64,000 nt of DNA, taken from Zopfochytrium polystomum (taxonomy: Eukaryota; Chytridiomycota; Chytridiomycetes; Chytridiales; Chytridiaceae). This document shows, piece after piece, positions 40,501 through 52,206 of this stretch (the stretch's first letter is position 1; every line of letters starts with the position of its first letter). The translations under genes were made by a program, and so were the position numbers. The notes under the pieces were generated by a model. The model saw only the letters and a program-made list of their open reading frames with translations. It was not told where the DNA came from and made no database searches. The stretch lies in contig JAIVFJ010000206.1 of the NCBI GenBank assembly GCA_025765615.1, positions 1 through 64,000 of the forward strand, in the 5' to 3' direction.

Positions 40501-40546
<46 letters not shown>
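40501..40546. repeat. (TG)n microsatellite, upstream flank copy
   Basis: TG repeat followed, after about 80 bp, by GCGGAGTGCGATCGGAGAAC and CAATATTATCCG, which recur in the same order after the TG repeat at 44,218-44,256. Confidence 0.85.
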
Positions 40547-40547
<1 letters not shown>

Positions 40548-41017
40548 CTTCTTGTCGCCAGTTTAGGGTTGGCTTTCGTTGGGTGGGAGCAGGGATTTGG
40601 CTCTGAATTCTCGGGGGCGGTGAGGTGCCAACAAATGTGTGTGAGTTTTGCGGAGTGCGATCGGAGAACCGCCTACGTGCCAATATTATCCGACAAAGTC
40701 GACGCACAGTGGTGCATGGGGGAGAGACAGATCGTGCGGAAAACGGGAGATCGATTTTTACGATTTACCGCTCCTTGTCTTCAGACTCCAAAAATTTCCG
40801 TTTTGAAAAAGGAGAAAAGAAATGGGAAGGTTCCTTTTAAGGCGTTGTCTCTGTGGGTGTGTCTTTCCACTGGCCGTGGCTGTCGCCTGCGCGCGACGCC
40901 CAGGCAAAGGTTGATCGGGGGCGGCGCCAAACTAAAAAAAAAAATTTGTTTCGTATTATGGGACATGCCCGAAATCACAGAGCTGGGATGAACAAAAAAA
41001 GAGAAAAGAGGGTGGAT

Positions 41018-41083
41018 CAGCGAGAGAGAGAGAGAGAGAGGAGAGAGAGAGGAGAGAGGAGAGAGAGAGAGAGAGAGAGAGAC
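41018..41083 (+). repeat. (GA)n microsatellite
   Basis: GA-rich tract on the coding strand about 120 bp upstream of the WSC gene start. Confidence 0.95.
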
Positions 41084-41200
41084 AGGCAGACCGAGTAGAA
41101 GCAAAATTACTATTTAATCCCTCTTTTGTTGCTGTGCTCCATCAATTATTTCCACCGATACGCGGCCCCAAAAAACGACGCCCTCCCTCGAAGGCCCGAA

Positions 41201-44146
41201 ATGCTCGTCGCCAGAAGCAGCCGCAGCAGCAGGCTCGCGGTCGCAGCAGCAGCCGCAGCGGCCGCGTCGATCTTCTTCGGGGCGGTGCCTGCGGCCGTGC
41301 ATGCCGTCGTCGTTCCCCCCCGCAGAAACCAAAACTCGTAAGGGCCCCCCCCCCCCCCCCTCCTCCCTGTGCAGCGTTTGTGTGGGCATTGACCCCTTCC
41401 GATGCGCTGAAGAGTGCTTTTCCATGGGGTATGACCTGTCTGGACCGGAGGTCAGGCGGTAGTGCAACTGCGCAAAGTTATCGCCAAAGACAGACCTTGG
41501 CGACGGTATCCTTTCCCCCGACAACTGTGATTATCAGTGCGGTGGAAGGTGGGCGATGCGGCTTATCGCCACTTTGGGACCGCGCCTGGTGTGCGTGCTC
41601 GTTTCTTGATTTGGTTTTTGTAATGACACTGCGCCCTCCCCCTTTACCTGAGCGTTCACATCCGCGAGCTCGGTGGAGGTTAAAGGATGTGTAAGCCATC
41701 GTCATAAAACCTTTAAGATACGGACAATCTTCTGAAACCAGCCCGTCCGCAAACCACCTCCAAAAAAAAAAACAAAAAAAAAAACGAACTTTGGACGGAC
41801 AGCCCCGAAGGCTCCCGGTTTCCTTGTATCACCGGAACCTCTTACATAGGCTGTCTCCGCGACTCGGAAACCCGGTTGTTCTCGTACCAAAATCCCAACA
41901 TCCTCCACCCACTGCAATGCGCCGGCGAGTGCCTCTCGCTGGGCTTCGACACCTCGGGAACCGAGGCGGGGGCCGAGTGCTGGTGCGCGCATTCGGCGGA
42001 CCTCGGAGACCTTCCAATGATCCACGAGTCCGAGTGCTCGACTCCGTGCGTTGACCGACCAAGCGTCAATTGCGGGGGCCAGTGGGCGCTGTCGGCGTAC
42101 CGTGTGCCTGACGAGCCGACTGGCACGACGCCCGCCATCATGGGCACGCCCACCGCCAAGCCGCCAGTGTCCTCGTCCTACTCACCTGCGCCCACGAGTA
42201 CGTCGCAAGACGAATCGTCGACAACAACTACCCCTTCGCCCACCCGTGAGTCCGAGCCCCTGACCGCGTACGCTTGTCCCTGTCTGACCCTTTCACACCG
42301 GGGGTCGGCACGCAGTTACCATCGAGTACCTGGGCTGCGTTCGCGATTTTGACTCCCGCGTGTTCCCCATACAGACAATTTTTAACCTCTCCCCGTCCGA
42401 CTGCGCTGACGAGTGCTTTGCCTTGGGGTATGACCTGTCGGGAACGGAGGTCGGGCACGAGTGCTTCTGCGCGGAATCGTCGCCAAAGACGAAGCTCAGC
42501 TTCATTTCCCCGGACAAATGCGATTATCAATGCGCGGCTGACCCGAGCTTGATGTGCGGCGGAACGTGGGCGCTGTCGGTTTACCGCCATTCTGGGACTC
42601 CTCCGCCTGGTAAGTGAATTGCGTTACTCTGCTTTGACTGTTGTAGTGACACCTGTTCTCTCCCGTTTTCCTGAATGTTGCATTCCGCGAGCAGCGGAGT
42701 CGACAGGAATGTGTAAGTCCATCATTGTGAACGCTTCGTGAAATGAAGAATCTTAATGAAACCAACCTGTCCGTCCGCTATCCCCAAACCTGAAAAAAAC
42801 AAAAACAAAAAAAACCAACAATTGACGGACAGACCCGAGGGCGCCCGGTTTTGCCCTCAAATCAGAGTCGTTTTACATAGGCTGCCTCCGCGACTCGGCA
42901 ACCCGGTTTCTGCCGCACGAGAGCCCCAACCGGAACCTCCTACCGCTGCAATGCGTCGCCGACTGCTTCTTGCACGACTTTGACATCTCGGGAACCGAGG
43001 CGGGCGGCGAGTGCTGGTGCGCGCATTCGTGGGAGCTCGGAGACTTTCCGAGGATCGACGAGTCCGAGTGCTCGACGCCTTGCCTCGACGCACAGGACAT
43101 CAAGTGTGGGGGCCAGTGGGCGTTGTCAGCGTACCTGTGGTCCAACAAGCCGGCAGGCACGACGCCCGCCATCACTGGCACGCCCACTCCTACCAGTTCG
43201 ACTATTACCCCCGTCACCCACCTGTGAGTCCAAGACCGTGAATGCATACTCTTGGCCCTTCTGAAAGCCCTTCTTTCACGCCCCGGGCATGTGCAGCGGC
43301 CGTCGAGTACCTGGGCTGCTTCCGCGACTACTACTCCCGCGTGTTCCCCGTGCAGAGCTCGTTCGAAGTTACCCCGTCCCAATGCACTGAATTGTGCTTC
43401 TCCATGGGGTATGACCTGTCGGGAACTGAGGCCGCGCGGGAGTGCTACTGCGCAACGTCGCCGCCGTCAGGGTCCGAGCTCAGGCTCCTTTCCCCGGACA
43501 ACTGTAACTACGCATGCTGGGCTGACCCAAGCATCATGTGCGGCGGATCGTGGGCGCTGTCGGTTTTCCGCCACTTTGGGACTCCGCCTGGTGAGTGCGT
43601 GGTTTCGTTTCGGCGCATTGGCTGCTGTAGTGACTCTGGCCCTCTAACTAATGCCTTCCGTAATATGCAGTGTTGACTGACCCAAAGTGTAAGTCCATCG
43701 GAATGAAAAGAAAAACTTTGGAAACAGCGCATATTTTTTGAAGCCAACCAACCTTTCGCCCCTATATCATCCACCAAAACAAACAAAAAACCAAAAAAAA
43801 AAAAATTGACTGGACAGATCCACGCAAGCCGGAATCCGCCGACCCATCAAGATCGTTTTACATCAGCTGCCTCCGCGACTCGGCAACCCGGTTGTTCCCG
43901 TTCCAAAGCCCCAACTTCCACCTCAACCCGCTGCAATGCGTCGCCGACTGTGCCTCGCGCGGCTTCGACACGTCGGCAACCGAGGCCGGGCTCGAGTGCT
44001 GGTGCGCAAAGGTGGTGGAACTCCCGGACTTTCCGGTCATCGACGAGTCCGAGTGCTCGACGCCGTGCCTCGAAGAGCGGGACATCACGTGCGGGGGACA
44101 GTGGGCATTGGCGGCGTACTTCTTTGACGGGCTTGAAAGTGCTTGA
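41201..44146 (+). CDS. Secreted protein with five WSC domains in tandem
   Basis: Exons 41,201-41,337, 41,803-42,245, 42,316-42,609, 42,695-42,712, 42,833-43,223, 43,297-43,590, 43,671-43,688 and 43,818-44,146 give 640 residues once one C is removed from the CCCCC at 43,208-43,212; every join is then phase-consistent. A signal peptide (RLAVAAAAAAAASIFFGAV) is followed by WSC domains alternating between two types, A-B-A-B-A. Type A is YIGCLRDS... ECWCA... CGGQWALSAY; type B is YLGC-x-RD... MGYDLSGTE... ECYCA... MCGGSWALSVFRH. Each carries eight cysteines. Ser/Thr-rich linkers follow each A unit. There is no C-terminal membrane segment, so it is probably secreted. WSC domains are known carbohydrate binders of fungal walls; the ligand here is unknown. 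Two 18-nt mini-exons join the cassettes. Confidence 0.8.
41375..41590 (+). pseudogene. Fossil WSC exon inside intron 1
   Basis: The text CAEECFSMGYDLSGPEVRR is followed by TAG (41,460-41,462), then CNCAKLSPKTD and LSPDNCDYQC, and it lacks about ten codons before the final GGRWA. It is a type-B WSC exon with a stop and a deletion. The mini-exon acceptor that should follow (near 41,655) has lost its CAG. Joining exon 1 directly to 41,803 is phase-consistent (phase 2 on both sides). Confidence 0.7.
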
Positions 44147-44209
44147 CCCCCGTCTTGTGCGTGACCTGTAGCTTTGCGGCTTGGGAAGGGGTAAGGCGCG
44201 AACTCGGTA

Positions 44210-44258
<49 letters not shown>

Positions 44259-45142
44259 TTCTGCGTTCAATCTGCGAAGTGCAATAAGAGTAGAGAACCG
44301 CCGCGTGCGAATATTATCCGCCTCGAACATCGTCTGCTGCTGCTCGCTTTTTATTCCTAGCGTCAAACAGGCTTCCATTTGTCTTGAAAACGGTTTTATT
44401 TGTTGGATTTCGGAGCGGGACTCCTTTTTGAGATTCACCAGTGAGCCGAGAGGAATGCACACTGGACGATCAATCATGGTTATTAGTAACCCTCTTCGGT
44501 TTTGCTTGAGGCCAACCTTGCAGTGAATTTCACTTTTTTTGATCCCCAAAAGTTTTGGAGGGACCAAAAATAGTTTTCAATTAGAAGGGGTGGTCAGTCT
44601 CCAATACTCAAAAATTAATTGCGTCATTCAATCAACTTTGACAAATTCCACAGAAAAAACTTGCCCACACGAGCGAGCTCGAAACGGTTTCCCGTTGCTC
44701 CAAGCAGCGATCGTTGGAACACAGATGTCGTTTCCGCACGCCAAAAATCGGCCAAAAAGCTTACGCTTTGGTATGCAGAGTCGTTAAGTTGATTTCACTT
44801 GAGGCCACAGTCGCTGAAACGGTAATTGAGCTCTCATATTGACAATTTCAGTGCGGACAAGAAAAAAAAAATAGTTGGGCAGACGAAAATACAGGGATGA
44901 GGCTGGTCTGGAACGTCGTGCAGGTGATAAAAAGAACTCACTAATGGGAAATGGTAACAAAGGAGGGGACATGACAATTTTTTGTGTTGAGGGCGGTTCT
45001 ACAGATCTGGTTACGAGCTGCATGAAAGAGGTCGATTCCTAAGAAGGAATAAAAAGAAATATACAATGTAGCTCAAAGCAAGGGGGAGAACAGAACTCGA
45101 GACAGCTCATCGACAGAAGCTTCCGACGTGTGGTCCCACTAC
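44147..45142. other. Gap: Z-DNA-type repeat and MITE-like words
   Basis: GCGCGCGCGCGTGTGTGT alternating purine-pyrimidine tract at 44,210-44,256. The duplicated flank runs to about 44,330. Around 44,517-44,612, CAGTGAATTTCA and GGGGTGGTCAGTCTCC resemble MITE sequence at 24,270-24,470. No gene. Confidence 0.5.
44210..44256. repeat. (GC)n(GT)n alternating tract
   Basis: Uninterrupted GC then GT dinucleotides, a Z-DNA-prone sequence just after the WSC gene stop. Confidence 0.9.
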
Positions 45143-47276
45143 TCAAGCCGCCTTGCGCTTCGACGAAAGCACAAACCGAATCGGCGTCAAGAACCCGCAC
45201 TTCTCGGTCCTCACGTCGTCGACCTCGACGGCATACTGTCCGGGGCCGTCGTAGCGCATCCTCTTTCCGCCGCCGAGGGGCAGGGTCGGGTAGTACGGCG
45301 GCCAGTACGGCAGGGACTTGACGGCGCCGTTGGGCGAGCCGTGGTCGGCGAAGCTGGTGTACATTGCGATGAGCTCGCGGGCAAAGGTTTGCTGCGCCAC
45401 GGTGGTGAGGTCGTGCGGGTTGTTGAAGAGGAACGAGTTGTCGTACGAGTGGTAGACGCCGAGGCTCGCGTTTTGGGCCGGGCCCGGCTGGATGTTGAAG
45501 TGGTAGCGGTAGACGGGGAGGAGGGCGCGAGCGTAGGCGTCGGCGAATTGCTGCACGGGGCATTGGTAGTTCATGTCGCCTTGGAGATCGGCGGCGCTCC
45601 ACCAGGAAGGGTTTGGGGTGTTGTTGTAGCTGCTGAGGGGGTAGAGTCGTTGGATCTGGACAGAGATGGGGTGGTCAGCCGCAAATAGCTTGGAAATTTG
45701 AGCAGATTTTTACTCACCGTAGCAGTCGCTTCAGTCAGGTTTGCGCCTTCGAGCCCACCCTCGCCGGCAAAGAACCCATTAAAGAACGCGGTCCTCTTCT
45801 CCTCCGAGGATACCGTTGTAGTAAAAACGGTGCCCTCGTTCGAGACGTCTCCGATGAGGATAGGCACGTGGTTGAATCTCCCGCTCAGCAGACGGTTCAG
45901 CGGGATCTCCGGCGCGAGTGGTCCGCCGACGTACGGTCCCCACTTTGTCCCATCGGAGATGCTGCCCTGGAGGGGAGGAACAGCCAGGGCGGCGGCAGCG
46001 AGCGCGCGGGCCGGGACTGCCTGAAGGCAGGCCAGGTCGTTTGAGGTGCAGTTGACGGCTGCGGCCACCTTGGCGTGCATGAACTCGTAGACGAGGTCTT
46101 TGTCGGGAAGGTAAGCGTTGCCGACGCCACCGGACATCATGATCGCCTTGGAGAAAAGCTGCGAGATGGGCGCGGTTTGTAGGAAGGCGACCGCCTTGGA
46201 GCCGGCAGACTCCCCAATGGCGGTGATACGGTTCTGGTCGCCGCCAAAGCTCGCAATGTTTTCGCGGACCCTGAGAAGTTTTTATGGGGAAATTTTGAAG
46301 TGAAGTCAAAACCGACAGCGTCAGTGGCCGCATCACCCCTGCGCCAAAAAGAGAGGTTACCAGGTGAATGCCGCGATTTGGTCCTGAATGGCGATGTTGG
46401 TTCCACCAATATCGTCGAGGGCGGGGAAGTAGGTGGTTCCGAAAACATTCAGGCGGTAATTGAACGAAACCACGATGGCCTTGTAGCCCAGTTGCTGCTG
46501 AGTCGCCGAGAGCCTGCCGCCGTCGAACGTGTAGTCCGCAGAAGAACCCGTTCCAAAGCCTCCTCCGTGGACTGGGTGGGGGAGAGGAAAAAGATTAGGG
46601 TTGCGCATCAAGTGAGTGCACACGTGAAAAAGGACACTCAGTGTCAGCTTACCCCAGACCATAACAGGCAGCCTCGACCATTCGGAGGCGTCCGCTGGAG
46701 TCCACACATTGATCGTCAGACAGTCTGTGTTTTGCAAACAAGAGAAAAGTGTGTAACGTGAGGCGTGGATAGGTGGAAATTTCGCGTTGCGCGAAATCGG
46801 ATCGGTCGTCGTCCGACCACAACACTCGTCTCACCTTCGCTGGTTGGGACATTCGCCGTCGACGCACCCGTTGCGGTCAGCTGAATGCAAGCGTAACCAA
46901 AAGCCTTGGCATCGCGGACACCGAGGTTCTCCGTGATGGGCGCGGGTGGGTAGAAGCGCAGACTGCCAACGGGCGGCTGGGCATATGGAATACCGAGGTG
47001 GGCCCTCACGACGGTGGAGTCGTTGAGTGGGTTGAGGTTGGTCCCGACAAAAGTGCCCTGTTGACGCGGGTAATTGAAAAATATACGATCGTTTTAACGG
47101 ATCTGGGAGCGTTGCTTTGCCGTCCTCATTCAGTCCAAAGAGGGCAATCTCACCGATGGCAGCTTTATGGTTAACGGGTCAGTCGGGGCGGGGGATCCCG
47201 GCCTTGCGCTCGCTGTAGAGACAGCGGCGAACGCAAGGACAACGCCGAAGACGGCCTGGTCGAGGATGACGCGCAT
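45143..47276 (-). CDS. Secreted type-B carboxylesterase/lipase
   Basis: Six exons (47,276-47,154; 47,057-46,835; 46,724-46,653; 46,571-46,361; 46,270-45,718; 45,655-45,143) joined by GT-AG introns of 62-110 nt give 564 residues with all phases consistent. A signal peptide (LDQAVFGVVLAFAAVSTASA) is present. Family blocks are LGIPYAQPPVGSLRF, EDCLTINVW, the oxyanion-hole HGGGFGTG, the nucleophile elbow GESAG, the acid motif SNEGT and the histidine region GVYHSYDNSFLF, all in the expected order. It is an alpha/beta-hydrolase cleaving ester bonds outside the cell; the substrate (lipid, sterol or wall ester) cannot be told. The catalytic Ser, Glu and His are all present. A GA repeat on the coding strand lies about 75 bp upstream of the start. 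Confidence 0.93.
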
Positions 47277-47347
47277 GATGGTTGCTGCCAGATGAGGTGA
47301 ATAACTTTCGATTCCAGCCTCGGAAGTATGCGTCGCCCGTTTTCTGA

Positions 47348-47350
<3 letters not shown>

Positions 47351-47416
<66 letters not shown>
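47351..47416 (-). repeat. (CT)n microsatellite upstream of the esterase
   Basis: CT on the plus strand, GA on the coding strand, about 75 bp upstream of the ATG at 47,276. Confidence 0.95.
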
Positions 47417-47419
<3 letters not shown>

Positions 47420-47598
47420 CTCTCCCTCCCGATCTTTCTCCCGTCCCTCTCTCTGTCGGCTGTCACTTCCTCTTCCATAGCCCTTTCACTGTCCGCGTCT
47501 GTTCCCGTGCCACGAGCAGCCATTTGCGGACCGCCCTGCGTGCCGGCGCCGCCGCCGTTGAATTGCGCCAAGAGAAGACACCACACCAGCGCACACAC

Positions 47599-47600
<2 letters not shown>

Positions 47601-47659
<59 letters not shown>
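47601..47659. repeat. (CA)n microsatellite
   Basis: About 30 perfect CA units. Confidence 0.95.
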
Positions 47660-47661
<2 letters not shown>

Positions 47662-48312
47662 AACACAAACTCCTTGTCTGCACCTTGTTTGTGTCTTCTT
47701 CTTTCTTCGTTTTGACATCAATTCCTGTCGCATGTGACCCCGGTCGGTTGCGCACTCCCTCTGTCTGTCTGTCTGTCTCTGTCTCTTCTGCGCATGGCGT
47801 GGCCCGACTGACTGACACCCGAAAACGCCGAGGGCTTTCTTTGTCGAAATTTTTCTTTTTTCTTTTTTGAGAGACAATCACACGTGACATCGTCGCCCCC
47901 CATTGCGGTTCGGTCTCGGTTGCTCGGTCCCGCCGGGGCGCATGGAAGATCCACAGTCCGATGGGGCGCGGGCGTATAAACCATCAGTCCATCGTCGTCG
48001 GGCCCAGCGAACGCCTTTCCTTTTTTTCCGCGCTTGGGGCGACCCGCGGTTCTGGACCCAAAAACACCGATGGTCACTACTTCTTCTTTTTGCATCAGTC
48101 AGATTGCGGCTTTCACCCTCTGTCATCTTTCCTGCTCTTGGCTGTCTGCTTCACTGTCTGCTCTCTCTCTGTCTGTCTCCCTGTCGGTCTGTTGGTCTGT
48201 TGGTCTTTCAGTCCTTGGTGACTGTCTCACTGCCAGGGGGGTTGACACACACACACACACACACACTCACTCTTGCTCTCCCTTACTTTCTATCCTTCTT
48301 TTTCTGTCTGTA

Positions 48313-48491
48313 GTCTCAGTGATTAAGTCTAGTTTTTTTATTCGCAAAAACAAGCGTACCTCTCATAAAACTGCAAGGATCAGGACCCCTATTATTATTC
48401 CTGGTTCTTTACTTTCCAAGGCATTATCAAAGTGTATTTGCAGCTAACCCGTTTTTATTATTGGGCCCGCTTTTACTACTTTCATCTTAAC
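48313..48491 (-). repeat. Dispersed repeat R1, inverted copy
   Basis: Reverse complement of the R1 3' half: GTCTCAGTGATTAAGTCTAG, TTATTCGCAAAAACAAGCG, GGACCCCTATTATTATTCC and GCAGCTAACC are all present. Confidence 0.75.
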
Positions 48492-49002
48492 AAGAGTCCC
48501 ATCAAATCCATCTGGCTTGCAATGGTGAGGGTAGCAAGAGGTGGTACGCACCCAGGTGAGAACATGGTCCCTTCAGGGGCTCCTCTTAAGGGGCCACGGG
48601 TGGGGAATGCAGCAGGCCCCACCACTGACTGTGTGACACTGCTGGCTCTGTGTTGGAGTGAGGATCACAGGCACTCGCCTGCCGTGCCGACGGTGGTGGT
48701 GGTGGCGACGACAACGGTGTCATTGTCCCCAACCTTCCCATCCCTGCAAGGGTGTTGGTGGCTGCGCTCGGTGCATCCCCCAACACCTGAGAGTTCGATC
48801 TACGAGTGCCTGCCTTGGTCCTATTGCTGTGAGAGACAAGGGCTCCTGCAGCACTGTCTGCGATGAGGGGCGATAGGTCGCACCCTGTCTGTCCCGTCTC
48901 GTGTCTGCAAGTCTCTCGGACTCTCTTTTTTTGTCCTTTCGCGGCTGTCTTCGGTCTGTCCTCGCTGACTTCTTCGTTTTCCAAAAGCCTATGTAATTGG
49001 GA

Positions 49003-49022
49003 GGAGAGAGAGAGAGAGAGAG
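49003..49022 (+). repeat. (GA)n microsatellite
   Basis: GA on the coding strand about 120 bp upstream of the cysteine-rich gene at 49,143. Confidence 0.9.
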
Positions 49023-49142
49023 ACGCATCGCTACTGTTCTATTTTCTATTTAGTTTTTTTCGATCGATTTCCTATTGTGACGAAAGCCGCACCAATGAAT
49101 GGGGGAGAAACATAGTAGAAAAAAAAAAAGAACAGGAAGAAG

Positions 49143-49535
49143 ATGAACACGATGCCGTCCTCGCACGCCCGCATCCCCTTCTTCCTCTTCCTTCTCCTCC
49201 TCGCCCTCATCGTTGTCACCGTTCCAACTACATCCTCAGACCTCCGGCGGCCCGCCCAGTGCAAGGAACCCAGGCTGCGCAGGTTTGACAACTTTGGCAG
49301 GCCCCTTCGGGGGGGTCAGAATGCAGCTGCCGTTTGCAAATCGAGTTGAGTGGATGGGGTGTGATTTGAGAGGATCCTCTCCACAGTTCCCTGACACTGC
49401 ACCCACTTTGTACCCGCACCGACGCCTGCCTCCACAGGCTGTAACTGCGTCAACAAAGTCCTGGACTGTCCGATCGATTATGAATCTACAGGGGGCGGTA
49501 GCAGAATGAGCTGCCCAGCCTATTGTCACTGGTAA
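49143..49535 (+). CDS. Small secreted cysteine-rich protein 1
   Basis: Two exons (49,143-49,344; 49,438-49,535; donor GTTGAGT, acceptor CCACAG, CTGAC branch site at about 49,391) give 99 residues. A signal peptide (RIPFFLFLLLLALIVVTV) is followed by a roughly 65-residue mature part with seven cysteines. Its core is C-x3-C-x-C-x6-C (CKSSCNCVNKVLDC), followed by CPAYCHW at the end. The paralogue at 52,207-52,750 has the same intron position, phase 1 directly after the C-x-S codon of this core. A second in-frame ATG at 49,152 is possible. No family recognised. Size, secretion signal and cysteine pattern resemble fungal effector-like or antimicrobial peptides, but that is inference. Confidence 0.6.
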
Positions 49536-51603
49536 CCCTGGGTTTTCTTTTCGAATCCTCTTCCCCCCTTGCTTTCTGTCCCATCTCGTTTGTCCACGCC
49601 TTTCTTGTTCCCCGCATTCTCTCGTGAGGGCGAGTCAGCTTTTACTCTTTCTCTGATCGCAAACCTGGGGAGCAAGGGAGTGGCTGGGAGGGTGGCAAGG
49701 CAACAGTGAACAGGCGCCTGTTCTGGTCTCACCTTCACAGCGCAGTTCTTTTCTTTCTGCTAGCAGATCTTTCTTTCAGCTTCTGGCGTATTGGTTTCTT
49801 TGCCCTTCACAGCTTGTCCTCGAAATTCGGGGTTGTTCCACAAAAAAAGAAAAAAGAAAAAAAATGGGGTATAATAACCTGGATCAACGTTGGTTGGAAT
49901 ATTGACAGTGTTTGGAGCTTTGGATGAGCTGGTGCAGCATCTCTTAGTTGCCTCCAGACCAGCTCGCTCTCCCGTCGGAGGTACCCGCACGGAGACCCTG
50001 CATTGCGTGGTTTGTTCGACTAGGAGTCGAATGCCTTGAAAGTTTTCAAGTGCAAGAACCTTCTGCACTTTGACGGCAAAGTTACTTGACGAACTGCCAA
50101 AAGAAAAAAAATTATAATAATAAAGTTGCCCCCCGGATGATTCGGCAATCACAACAGCAGCCCCTTTCAAGGAAGGGTGGTCTCGCCAATATTGCAGTCA
50201 ATGTGTTTGTTGTATTACGTGATTGGCTTCTGGTTACTTCAATCTCGTTCAACCTTACCAACACCACTCTCGTATTCCCGCTGTTGGTATTTATCTCTAC
50301 TCCTTTGCTCTTAACCCCGAACAACCCCAGCCTTCTGGTAGTGTAAACATGTCTCGTATTGACAATGCTACTCTTCAACTTACGCGTTTCGATGTGCCGC
50401 GTGGACCCCCTTCCCTGACTAAGCGTGAGCGAGTGCAGTGTCTTCTGAAGAGTCGCTTTTTCATGATTTTCATGTATTGGTTTTTCCTTTGTTTCTGGCT
50501 AGTTGTTTGGTATCTCTTGGGCGCTTGTTTGCATCCCTCTCGTGAGATAAAGGTCTTAATGTCATGGTACACTTTGCCGAGTTTGTCAGGAAGAGGGCTA
50601 TCTTTGTAGGAAGGACTGGTGAGGCAGAGGTCAAACAGGCGTTCAAAAAAGAATTCAGATTGTGAACAGAGGGTGGGAAACACTTCAAGAAAAATATGCC
50701 AAGGAACCAATGAGTTGATGGAGTGAGCATGAACAGTGAAAAGGGGCCGGCCAGAATATTGGAAGTAAGGATTGGCGCATAGGAGGATAAAACAGCAATC
50801 CAGGTTATCCTATCTGCACCACAGATGGGATGGAGCAAATCTCCTATGGTGCGGTTGGGATATAGTTATGCATGTTACTATCTGCACAGCGCTAACCGCT
50901 GTTAACCGGCTTAACCATGATCCACAATTTGTGCAATGCAAGAAGGAAAGTTCGATTTTTGCTGCCTTTGTTGGTCCCTTCAGAATTTCTCTGATGCCAG
51001 TGAGCAGCCAAACAAGACATCAGCGCGCAATGCGATGCGGTGACAGTCACTCGTTGCTGGGGTGATGACAGTCAACTTCTTAAGTGCCTTCTTCAACATC
51101 GCTTTCTTCAGCTTCATCATCTGGGGTGCAAGTCTGCAGCGAGTGGGGTGGATCAGATCTACACCTGACGTAAAGATCTGTTTTGTTGGTGCACTTGAAG
51201 CAGGCACTGCGAGGTAGTCTCCCGCCATTTGAGCGAGTTGAGGGAACACTGCTTCCTAGGCGGCCCACGCAGAAGCACGAAGCGCACCATCGTACTTGCA
51301 AAACACGCTGAGTTTTTTTTCGGTGGTGTTCCAGTGCTTCTTTTCCCCGCCCTTACACCCGCGCTTGAGCGGTGTTGGCTCCTGCGGCTTTCTCCACTCT
51401 CCACAGCTCTCCGACGAAAAGCCAGCTTGATGAGTTTTATGCATCCTACCTTTGCGAGTGTGAAAAAGAAAAAAAAAAAAAACGGCGTCTTTCCTTCTTC
51501 CCTAGCTCTCAGCACGAGTCGAGCGTCGAGTGTCTTTTCGGCTTGTCTCGCTTGCTCTCTCTCTGTGTCTGTCTCTGTCTTCCTCTTCCTCCCTCTCTCT
51601 CTC

Positions 51604-51615
51604 TCTCCCTCTCTT

Positions 51616-51677
<62 letters not shown>
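51604..51677. repeat. (CT)n microsatellite
   Basis: Imperfect then perfect CT repeat. Confidence 0.95.
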
Positions 51678-51680
<3 letters not shown>

Positions 51681-51920
51681 TGTCTTCGCTGTCTTCAAGG
51701 GGAAGGCGCTGATTGATTTGGCGGAGAGACAATGAGACTCGCAGATATTTGGGAATATTTGGGAAAATTGAAAGGGAAAAAGAAAAGAAATAGAAAAGGA
51801 AAAAAAAACACACACACACACACGAGTGCGCGCACTGGCGTCGTGGACTGAGAGGGTCGGGTGTCTTTTTTTATGCTTTTTTTTGAGGGGTTTTCCTTTG
51901 TTTCTTTCTTGTTCTTGTGT

Positions 51921-51923
<3 letters not shown>

Positions 51924-51963
<40 letters not shown>
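51924..51963. repeat. (CT)n microsatellite
   Basis: About 20 CT units, 240 bp upstream of the cysteine-rich gene at 52,207. Unlike the other cases, the coding strand carries CT here. Confidence 0.95.
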
Positions 51964-51972
<9 letters not shown>

Positions 51973-52206
51973 ACGGCTGTCTTTGTCCCCCGTCTGTCTG
52001 TCTTCGCTGTCTTGATGGGCGACTCCCAAAATGCGAAGAAGATTGGGAAGCGAGCGGAGAGAGAAGAGCAACCGAACGAACGAACGAGGACGGGGCCTAA
52101 CAAAAAAAAAAAACAAAAACAAAAATAAAAAAAAATAAAAAATAAAAAATAAAAACAAGTGAATATATTCATCCACCCAAACAAACAGAAGAAAAAGAAA
52201 ACAAAA

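Larger units (their letters stand above)
47417..49142. other. Gap: microsatellites and an R1 copy
   Basis: Contains (CA)n at 47,601-47,659, short (GTCT)n at 47,760-47,780, (CA)n at 48,246-48,266, repeat R1 (listed separately) and (GA)n at 49,003-49,022. Long minus-strand frames across here are repeat translations. No gene. Confidence 0.5.
49536..52206. other. Gap: unassigned ORF fragments and CT microsatellites
   Basis: Minus-strand frames at 50,838-50,375 have a moderately protein-like text (LPDKLGKVYHDIKTFISREG) of unknown origin. (CT)n tracts lie at 51,604-51,677 and 51,924-51,963. TTTTTATTTTTTAT-like complement tracts lie at 52,105-52,155. No gene is supported. Confidence 0.4.

Noticed and set aside
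47179..47877. 232-residue minus-strand ORF over the esterase start
   Set aside because: Composed of translated CT/CA microsatellites and intron 1 read-through; the spliced model explains the region.
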